The notes under the pieces are model-generated. The model saw only the letters and a list, made by a program, of their open reading frames with translations. It did no database searches and was not told where the DNA came from. From Phycisphaerae bacterium (GTDB lineage Bacteria; Planctomycetota; Phycisphaerae; UBA1845; UTPLA1), in contig JAFGQA010000373.1 of assembly GCA_016935885.1 (NCBI GenBank), forward strand, positions 1 to 35,234: DNA of 35,234 nucleotides. Direction: 5' to 3'. The position numbers and the translations under genes were made by a program. Below, one piece after another: positions 1 to 9,000 of the stretch. Position 1 is the first letter of the stretch. Every line of letters begins with the position of its first letter.

Positions 1-1683
1 AGCATGGCCCAATGGCGCACCCAGGACGTTCCCCTCACCCCCGGCTGGAATGCCATCTATCTCGAAGTCGCACCCGAGCCGAGTGAGTGTGCGCAGATAT
101 TCAAGAATCGCCAGGTCGAGAGCGTTTGGATGTGGAACAAGCGCTTCTCGACGATCGACTACGACATAGACCCGAACACCCTGCTTCCCGACGATCCCCA
201 CTGGCTGGTCTGGTTCCCGGAATCGAACCCCGAGTCCTTCCTCACGCGCCTCATCAACATGAGCGGGAGCGCCGCGTACCTGGTCAAGCTGCCGACCAAT
301 GCCGCGCCCTACGCGCTTTCCATCAAGGGCCGGGCGGAGGTGCCCTATTTCGAGTGGTTCCCCCACGCTCTCAACCTGGTCGGGCTGCCGGTCAATCCGG
401 ACAACGAGCCGACCTTCATGGACTTCTTCCGGCACACGCCCAGCATCGATACGACCAAGGGCTACCACAACGAGCTGTACAAGTTGGATTCGGACGGCGA
501 GGGTACCCGCATCGTCTCGCCCGCGCGTGAGGACATCGAGCACGGCGTGGCCTATTGGATCAAGTGCTCCACGGCGCCGAAGTACACCGCGCCGGTCCAC
601 GTGGACGCGCCCAACCTGTATGGTCTGGACTTCGGCACGGTGCTGACCGAGCAGGACCTCTCCATCATCAATCCATCGGATACCGACAGCATCACCGCGT
701 CGGTCCAGCAGGTCTCGTCCGAGGACCCGCCGGCCGGACTGGGGTTTCCCGAGCGCGCGGGCGACGTGCCCCTTTCTTATTTCGTCTACGAACCGAGCGG
801 ACCGAGTTGGGAATGGGAAGATCTCTCCGTCGGGGAGACGTTGACGAGGTCGCTCGCGCCCGGCGAGGAATGGCTGATCCGCTTCGCGGTGCGCCGCGCC
901 GACTTTCCGCCGTACACGCCGGTCGGCACGAATGGCGCGAGCTACCAGAGCCTTCTCAAGGTGAGCGGCTTCGGTAATACCGTGCTCTACCACGTGGGCG
1001 TGGAGGCCGAAGAGGGGGCGCTCCTGCTGGGCGCGCCCAGCGAGTCCCAGCATGTCAACAAGGGACTCTGGGTCGGAGAGACTATGCTTTACAAGGTGAA
1101 CTGCCCCGCGTATTCACCCACCAATCTTCTGCTGACCGATTCCCTCTGCGAGTTCCGCCTGCTCGTGCACGTGGATGACGGCGGGCAGGCCCGCCTGCTC
1201 CAGGAGGTCTTCATGGCCTGGGTGCCGCTGTCCGAGACCAACGGCGAGTACCGCCTCTACGCCAGCCGCTCAAGCCTTCCCGGTGACGCCGAGGATGTCA
1301 GCCGCATCAGTTCCGTGGCGTTTCCGCTGATGGGTCCGGTGCTTCTTGCCGGCGCCATGTCCAATACGCTCACGGGCACGGTCACGGTCGACTGCAACGA
1401 CCCGGTCAACCCGTTTCTCCACCGCTACCATCCCCTGCACGACAACAAGGATTGGGACGGCAACGTCTACACGAACCCCGTGGAGACGCTGACCGTCAGC
1501 CGCGACATCACCATGGACTTCACGACGGGCGTTTCGACCAACGCGGAAGAGCATCCGCTCTGGGGCGTCAGCGTGGTGGGCGGCACGTACCACGAGACGC
1601 TGACGGGGCTGCGCGAGCAGGTGATCGAAGTCGAAGGCTCGTTTGAACTCAACCGGATCAGCGAGCTGCACTGGCTCTATTGA
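1..1683 (+). CDS. Secreted/surface hypothetical protein, 5' end cut by window edge
   Basis: The reading frame is already open at base 1; the ATG at 4 is only the first one inside the window. The residues that follow (QWRTQDVPLTPGWNAIYLEV) look like the start of a mature secreted protein, so the signal peptide probably lies upstream. About 560 codons are visible. I recognise no catalytic domain. The C-terminal part contains NPFLHRYHPLHDN and a GTYHETLTGL segment, a pattern I associate with large hypothetical surface proteins of Verrucomicrobiota-like bacteria (from memory, not searched). It is rich in Trp, Tyr and Pro with few Lys, which suits an extracytoplasmic beta-rich protein. It is the first of six secreted-protein genes on the same strand, and its stop codon runs straight into a heptamer array. 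Coding is near certain; function is unknown. Confidence 0.8.
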   Translation, partial: SMAQWRTQDVPLTPGWNAIYLEVAPEPSECAQIFKNRQVESVWMWNKRFSTIDYDIDPNTLLPDDPHWLVWFPESNPESFLTRLINMSGSAAYLVKLPTNAAPYALSIKGRAEVPYFEWFPHALNLVGLPVNPDNEPTFMDFFRHTPSIDTTKGYHNELYKLDSDGEGTRIVSPAREDIEHGVAYWIKCSTAPKYTAPVHVDAPNLYGLDFGTVLTEQDLSIINPSDTDSITASVQQVSSEDPPAGLGFPERAGDVPLSYFVYEPSGPSWEWEDLSVGETLTRSLAPGEEWLIRFAVRRADFPPYTPVGTNGASYQSLLKVSGFGNTVLYHVGVEAEEGALLLGAPSESQHVNKGLWVGETMLYKVNCPAYSPTNLLLTDSLCEFRLLVHVDDGGQARLLQEVFMAWVPLSETNGEYRLYASRSSLPGDAEDVSRISSVAFPLMGPVLLAGAMSNTLTGTVTVDCNDPVNPFLHRYHPLHDNKDWDGNVYTNPVETLTVSRDITMDFTTGVSTNAEEHPLWGVSVVGGTYHETLTGLREQVIEVEGSFELNRISELHWLY

Positions 1684-1684
1684 G

Positions 1685-1719
1685 GGATGAAGGCTGAAGG
1701 ATGAAGGATGAAGGATGAA
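1685..1719 (+). repeat. Heptamer array, GGATGAA family, five units
   Basis: Five consecutive 7-bp units (GGATGAA, GGCTGAA, then GGATGAA three times) begin directly after the stop codon at 1681-1683. No inverted partner (TTCATCC units) occurs in the following gene, so this copy is an orphan arm. The array contains ATG and TGA triplets in all three frames and merges into the leader of the next gene. Confidence 0.9.
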
Positions 1720-1727
1720 TTGAGGAC

Positions 1728-1733
1728 GGAGGG
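1728..1733 (+). promoter_or_regulatory. Shine-Dalgarno sequence deciding the start at 1741
   Basis: GGAGGG ends 7 bases before the ATG at 1741. The upstream in-frame ATG at 1708 lies inside the heptamer array and would add 11 polar residues ahead of a good signal peptide, so 1741 is preferred. Confidence 0.75.
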
Positions 1734-1740
1734 TAACAAC

Positions 1741-3012
1741 ATGTTGAGAAACCGTAAACATGCGGGCATGCGATGGGCGATTGCCTGCACTCTTCTGCTT
1801 CTCGCCGGCGTCGCGAGCGCCCAGGACGATATTCCGGCGGCGATCAACTACCAGGGCAAGCTGACGAACCCGTCGGACGGCCAGCCGGTCGCGTCGGGGG
1901 TCTACCAGGTGGAGTTCCGGATCTGGGGGCATCCCACTTCGACCGACCCGTCGTACGCGATCTGGGGTCGCAGTTTCCCGATTCACGTCGTGACCAACGG
2001 CCTGTTCAACGTGTTGATCACGGACGACGGCGGCGAGTTGACGGGTCCAGTGCCGCAGACCAACGACATCCGCCAGGCGTTCCAGGAGGCGGACCGGTAC
2101 CTGGGGCTGAAGGTGACGCAGGGGCCGGGCGGAGCGATCGACGCGCCGGAGATTAGCCCGCGCCAGAGGCTGGTCAGTGCGCCCTACGCCATGCACGCGC
2201 AGAACGCAACGGATGCCTACCACGCGGACGAAGCGGACGAGGCGACGCTCGCGCAGGATTCGGATAAGCTCGGCGGCACGGCGGCAGCGGCGTACTTCGA
2301 CGAGGACAGGTTCGACTCTCTCGGATTGCACACCTCCTACCTCACGGTGCTGTCGTGGGAGGACGGGGGTATTCCATACAAGTCCTCGCTGGTCGACTAT
2401 TGGGGCTTCTACTATCTGGGCGACACCCCCTCTGCGCCCGGTGCCGGCATCAAGCTCGTCGTGGACGACGGCAAGATCCAGGCGAAGGACGGGATCCTGG
2501 CCGAGGGTCCGATCACGCCTTCGGTGGGGGACAGCGAGGGTATCCAGTTCCCGTCCAATCCCGGGGGCGGGTCGGGCGACAAGGCCTCGATCGAATACTA
2601 CGTGCAGGGCGGCAGTGGAGAGGACTGCGCCCTCAAGCTCGCCATCACCAACGACTCCGACGACGATCTGATCCTGGAGGCCAGCGGCGATATCGAGATG
2701 CACGGCAACATCAGGATGATGAGAAGCTGGACCGTGGAGAAGACGTGGAACAACGGCGATTCCACGGGTTCCTGGAGCCTCACCGCTCCGACGGACGGAT
2801 TCCTTCTGGTGGATGTCCATTCGGCGCGAGTGCGGGTGGAGATCGGCGGGGTTGTCAACGTCGAAAACCGGAGCATTGACGACGACGACGACAATTACGG
2901 CAGCCATCTCTATCCAGTGGCCAAGGGTGAATTGATGACGGTCACCTTCGAGGAGGACCTCCCGGACGATTCGACGTTTGTGAGGGTCTACTGGCGGCAC
3001 CTGGGACTGTGA
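1741..3012 (+). CDS. Secreted INYQGKL-type surface protein
   Basis: This is a 423-residue protein with a clear signal peptide: RNRKHAGMRW, then a hydrophobic stretch, then GVASAQ with probable cleavage after ASA. The mature N-terminus has INYQGKLTNPSDGQPVASGVY, and about 110 residues later PRQRLVSAPYAMHAQNA followed by a DKLGGTAAAAYFDED segment. This combination is familiar from secreted, tail-fibre-like proteins of PVC bacteria; I know of no enzymatic function for it. The C-terminal part is Asp-rich (IDDDDDNYG) and probably beta-structured. It lies between two other secreted-protein genes with heptamer arrays at both junctions. A role at the cell surface or in matrix is an inference from the signal peptide and context. 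Confidence 0.85.
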   Translation: MLRNRKHAGMRWAIACTLLLLAGVASAQDDIPAAINYQGKLTNPSDGQPVASGVYQVEFRIWGHPTSTDPSYAIWGRSFPIHVVTNGLFNVLITDDGGELTGPVPQTNDIRQAFQEADRYLGLKVTQGPGGAIDAPEISPRQRLVSAPYAMHAQNATDAYHADEADEATLAQDSDKLGGTAAAAYFDEDRFDSLGLHTSYLTVLSWEDGGIPYKSSLVDYWGFYYLGDTPSAPGAGIKLVVDDGKIQAKDGILAEGPITPSVGDSEGIQFPSNPGGGSGDKASIEYYVQGGSGEDCALKLAITNDSDDDLILEASGDIEMHGNIRMMRSWTVEKTWNNGDSTGSWSLTAPTDGFLLVDVHSARVRVEIGGVVNVENRSIDDDDDNYGSHLYPVAKGELMTVTFEEDLPDDSTFVRVYWRHLGL

Positions 3013-3019
3013 AGAGAAT

Positions 3020-3047
3020 GCTGAACGATAAACGCTGAACGCTGAAC
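3020..3047 (+). repeat. Heptamer array, GCTGAAC family, left arm
   Basis: Four 7-bp units: GCTGAAC, GATAAAC (degenerate), GCTGAAC, GCTGAAC. They lie between the stop codon at 3010-3012 and the start of the giant gene. The array is the inverted partner of 3176-3203; in RNA the 28-base arms would pair with one G-U and two mismatches. Confidence 0.9.
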
Positions 3048-3069
3048 GATGACGGCTGGCGGACATAAG

Positions 3070-6000
3070 ATGCGGTTTCCCAAGGTTTGGAAGATCCACG
3101 CGCGATTTTTCCAAGGATTGGAAAAACGGGCGGGCTTTTTTCCAAGCATTGGAAAACTGTCTCTGGTGGCGTTCTGTTTAGCGTTCAGCGTTCAGCGTTC
3201 AGCGTTCTCCGACGAGCCCTTCGTTCTCGACACGCTCTATGAGAACTTCTGGTTCTTCGACTCCTCCACGACGAACGTGAGCACGCCGGCGGGCGGGCCG
3301 TATTCGAACTACTTCGGGCCGTATCCCTCCGAGGCCCTCACGAACGCGTCCACGCCGCTGTACCACGGGACGGCCGGGCCGTACTCGTACGACACGAACA
3401 CGCTGGCGCCGGTGACGCCGTCGAACGGACTGTTCGTGCTGGAATACTCCGCCTTTGGGCATCCGGTGGAAGGCCTGATTCCCGACTTCGGCCTGGGAGC
3501 TTTGATCACGCCCCCGGCGGGCGCGAACACGAACGTGCCGCCGGCAGGGTTCGTCGCCGTGAAGGTCGGCAACAACGCCAACGCGTACTACGAGTCGGCG
3601 GACGGCGGCGTGTTCTGGGCGCCTTCGACCCGCGAGTTCTACGCGGCCCAGCCGAACAACGTGGAAGTCAACTGGATCATGCTGGACGGGACGACCAACA
3701 CGATGGTGTACATGATCTCCGCGATACCCGTGCAGCGTCCGGCGCGGCTCTTCTGGACCGAGAGTCCGTACGACGCGCCGCCGGTCAACCTGGACGGCCT
3801 GTTCCCGGTGATCCACTACAACAGCGAAGTCCCGCCGCCGGTCTTCGACGTGACGACGAACGTGAACGGCGGCGTGACGAACATCACGACGAACATCGTC
3901 GCGGGTGTATGGATCGACGGCCAGAAGCGCATGCGCGGGACCGACGTCACGGGCATGATTCTCGTCGAGTACTACAAAACCGGCACGTACGAGGAGGAGG
4001 TCGAGCCGGACTCCGTCGAGGTGGTCGAGGTGCTTCCGCCGCAGATCCACACGCGCGACGTGGACCTGGGCGAGCGCCTCCTGCCGCGGGACACGTACTG
4101 GAGCACCCGGGAGGGGGAGAAGGGCCTGGTCGCGAACATCCAGGCTGGCCTCGATAGCGGCGCGGCCTTCATGCACACGCAGACGGGACCCAAGGACGGC
4201 TGGGTATGGGCCGTGCGCACGACCACGAACGACCCGTGGAGCATCGAGATTTACTGGGAACACGAGGGCCTGATGGGCGTCAACTGGCCGTACGAGGTGG
4301 ATTGGTACAGCGCAGGCTGGCCGGAAGACCCTCAACTGGTGGTTTATGGCGCCGGCGAGGCGGACACCGCTCCGGTTCTCGTCCCCTCGGGCATCACGCC
4401 GACCCTGCAGTACGAGGAACCCGAACTCAACACGGTGCTTTCCGCCAGCGGGCGCTCGGTGTACGCAAAGACCAACGGCATGGCGCTCCTCAAGTTCACC
4501 ACGCACGACAATGTCTGGTTCGAAAGCATCATGGCTGTGCGCTACGACGACCCCGTCTACTTCGACCCGGCGTCGACAGACTGGCCGGTCGGCACGGAAA
4601 TCGTGCCGATGGGCCGGCATACGCATGCCCTGCAGTTTGATCCGGCGGAGTCGAACTACGTCAAGATCGGCAAGAGCTTCCTCAACGCGGTTTCCAACTG
4701 GACGTTCACGGCCTGGATCAATCCCGGATCGACCAACCCCGGTACGATCTACTCCGAGGGCGATCCGCTAGTGACGTTCGGCGTCGGGCAGTCGACGGAC
4801 ATGAGACTGCACGTGAACGCCTGGCATCATGATTATCCGGGGAACTGGATGAACTACTACACGCCCGCCAATGCGCTGGCCACGGGCCGGTGGCAGTTCA
4901 TCTCGGTCACGCTTTCCGGAGGAGCGGTCGGCACTGGCACTGTGACGGTTGCGATCGAGGACAACATCCACACCGGCACGCTCCAGATGGTTTATCATCC
5001 GAACAACAAGCAGGCCCTGATCGGCGCGACCTCGTGGAACCCGCCGCACAGTTCGTTCGACGGCGCCGTCGAGCAGGTCCGCGTGTGGAAGACCGCCTTC
5101 GAGCCGGAGTACCTCTGGAGCAACCGCTACCAGCAGTTGAACGGCGCCGAGCGTTTCCTGCTGGCCGATTTCCCCTGCCGCGAGGGAGAAGGCAGCAACG
5201 TGTTCAACACCGCCGGGCCGTACGACGGCGTGGCCTGCGGCGAACCCGAATGGATCTACGGCATCCGCCTGCCGAACACCAACGATCCGCCGTGGCCTGT
5301 ATTCGCCGGGTACATCCACAGGCCGCGGGGTTTGGCGTACAACGTGAATCGCTACAACTACCCGACGGAAGCCGACCCGGACGCGTCGTCGTATGTATTC
5401 GCGGTGAACACGGGGACGATCGAGGTGTGGTGGGCCGAGTCCACGCGCAATACCGACATGCCGTCTCTCATCTGCTATCCCTACCTGGTCCAGCGCTACA
5501 ACGCCGTCTGGCCGCGCTACGCCGACGAGATCGTGATCGCCAGCGGCAAGGGCAGCAGCGGCCGCCAGGGAGGGTATGCCCTGTATTTCGATGCGAACCA
5601 TGACTATGTCACTGCCCCCGACGTTGCGGCACACCACCTGACCACGGGGCTGACCATGGAAGCCTGGGTCAACCTGGCAGGCGCCGAAGACGACCAGAAG
5701 ATCCTCTGCAAGGCCACTGCCGGATCAGCCGGCTATATTCTGGGCGTGCGCGGAGGCAAGCTGTACCCGGCAATCTGGGACGCGACCGGGGCCCATTACG
5801 GCTTCGAACAGGGCTCCGTACCGACCGGGCGCTGGACGCACCTTGCTGTGACGTTCGCGCAGGGCGGAGACCTGGTGGGCTACATCGACGGCGTGGAGAT
5901 CGGTCGCGTTTCGGCGGGCGCGAACGCGTTGACGAACTCCGGGCTGAAACTGACGATGGGCCGCGCATCCTGGGACTCAACGCTCGGCGTGAAGGGCGAC

Positions 6001-9000
6001 ATCGACGACGTGCGCATCTGGGGTGTGGAGCGATCGTCGAACGAGATCGTTGCCGCTATGCACGCCCTGGAGGATGACGACCGCGATGGACTCGTGGCGT
6101 GGTACCCGTTCGAAGCGTCCTCCGGCAGCACGGCCTATGATCACTCGGAGAGCGGCGCGGACGCCGCGATCTACGCGGCGGCGTGGGTGGTTCCCGGCCA
6201 TCCCGGCGAGACGGAGAATCCCTACCGCGACTGGGTCTTCGGGTCGCCGCAGGTCTACTACCAGAACGATCGCGCCCAGGACGGCTACAACCCCAACGAG
6301 GAGCATGCCTTGATCATGGGCGGCGCGGTCTACGCCCTGCGCAACGATCTGAACGTAAGCACATCATCCCAGCCGTTTGTCCTGGTGGACTATCTCGATC
6401 CGGACACGACCCGCCCGGCGATGCACGCGTTCTGCGTGTACGCCACGAATGCCATCTATGCGTTCGACTACTCGGTCGAGGCCGGGGCGGCCATTGTGCC
6501 GCCCATGCCGGTAGGCGAGATGCCGCTGTGCACGAACAACTACAGGTCCAGCGGCCCGGCCTGGGAGGACCGCAAGGACTCCTGGTGGGCCAAGGCGGCG
6601 GGGGACGACGGCGGGCCCTCGAACGCCGTGATGCGGTTCTACTACGCGATGGAGCCGTCGTTCTGCTTCCCGTCGCGTGCCACGCAGCCGCCCGCCGGGG
6701 CGGAACTGCCGTGGCTTCCCACCAATCAACCCCCGCGCGGAGGGGGCGCAGACGGAACACCGGTCGGGATGACTTACGAGATCACTTGGCCTGAGGAAGT
6801 TCCCGAGATGAAGGTGGCCGAGACGCTGACGATGGCCACGCGCGGCCTGCCGGACATCTGGCACCAGTTGAGTGTCGAGATCCTCTACCAGCAGTCGGAC
6901 GCGCTCTCGAACCTGGAATCCGTCGCGCTGTTCGACCCCGTGGTGGCGCACGGTGTGGACCTCGAATTTGCCGTCATCGAATCCATGGAGGCGTCCGAAC
7001 TGGCGAAGAAGGAGACGATCGGGAACAAGTACTGGTTCCCGGCCCTTCCGCCTTCGCTGTATCCACGCATCTACTACGACCCGGACGCGGGGACCGACGG
7101 CCAACTGGTCCTCGAAGGCGTGTACGTCGAGACCCTGACCGGCGGCGGCTACCTCCTGCTGAACATGCTGGACGACCGCGAGGTCGCCAAGGTCAAGGGG
7201 ATCGCGGACAGCCTCAATGCCGCCGACCGGGGCAAATGGCAGACGGCTGTAGGTCAATTGCACACGAGCGTTACACTGATCCAGCCGAACAATCCGTACG
7301 TGAACGCGGCGCTTTCGGCGGGGCTGGGGCGAGGCGTCGGCTACGTCACGCTGGCGTTCAACAACAGCACCAACGTCCAGCAGGTACCGCCGGCACTGCC
7401 CATCAGCTTGAGCATCATCAAGGTCATCCCCGAGCTGTACGACGGGATCCTGGAACCGATCGAGCCGGAAAACGCGCTGGACGAGAAGTTCTCGATGCGC
7501 TACGGCGCCGACTTCGCGGGCAAAGTGAATACATATGACTTCCAATGGCGCTGGGCCGAGCCGGAGGGCGGGCTCATCCCGGACACGAACTTCATGACCT
7601 CATCTAAGTGGTTCGTGTATGAGCCCAACGGCGACATTGCCAACGGGGCGTTGACGGTGGACATCGAGGGCGCCAGCCCGTTCACGCTCGCAGATCACTA
7701 CTTCGCCGTGCGGTACCGCCTGCACGACGAGACGAACGGTCCGACCGGCACGAACTGGAGCGAGTGGGTCTACAACCTGGCGCCGGGCTGGATCGATCGC
7801 GTCGTCAACGGCATCACGCCCTTCGAACAGCGCCTGGCCGACATGGTGGCCGACCCCGCCAACACGACCTTCAGTATGTTGAGCCAGGCCGGCCCGCCCT
7901 ACGAGGGCCCGATCGCCCTCAACATGGACTACATCGACGATTTCGGCCTGCTCCAGATCTACGAGACGGTCCTTGAGCGGGCCAAGGAGATGAGCCTCGA
8001 CGCGGGCATCAACGACGAAGCGATTAACGAGTCCCTCCTGAATGTCGTGAGCCGGATCAACGACCTGTACATGGTGCTGGGCAACGAGGCCTATGCCGAC
8101 GCGCTGGACCCGACCATCGCCTTCGGCAAGGACAACCAGTGGCTCACGTTCGAGAACTACGCGGCCGAGGCCACCGGCCTGTTTGCCTTCATGAACCAGG
8201 TGCCGACCCTGCTGGACGAGGAACTGGTGATGCTGCGCGGCCGCGACGACACGCTGGAGCCGTCCGTGGAGACCTCGCCAATCTTCAATCGATTCATCTG
8301 GAATTACACCCGGGGCATCGATGGCGGCGAGGTGGTCTATGCTCTCAACTACAACATCAAGGGCAACCCGACCAATCTGACCGGCACGATCACGGCCGAA
8401 GACGCCAAGCGGCTCTATCCGCAGGGTCACGGCGACGCCTGGGGCTACTACCTGAGCGCACTCCAGAGTTACTACGACCTCCTGGGCAATACCAACTTCG
8501 GCTGGCAGACCAAGCCGGGCGCGATGCTGGTGGGCAACGCGGCCGTGAGCGTAGACTACTTCGACGAGCGCAAGTTCGCCGAGTCGGCGGCCGCCAAGGC
8601 GCGGACGGGTGCCGAAATCGTCAGCCGCACCTATCGCAAGGATTTCCGCGAGCTGGCGGACAACCAGTGGCAGAGCTACCGTGACGGCAGCACGAATCGC
8701 GCCTGGGGCGTGGACGGTTGGGCGAGCCGCGCGGGGCAGGGGGCCTACTTCGACTGGGCCGTCGGCAACTCGCTCCTTCTGTACGAGCTGACCAACCTGG
8801 TGCAGGTCGGCGGCGACGACGCCGAGCCGGAGGGTATCCAGAAGATCGACCGCACGACGGTGCCCGAACTGCAGGAAGTCTGCTCCGCCCTCGAGGCCGT
8901 GCAGGCCCAGGCGGACAACGCCGATGCCGGGTTCAATCCGCTGGGACTGGCGGATGACGTTGTGCCGTTCGACATCAGCCCGGCCGAGATCGACGCGGGC

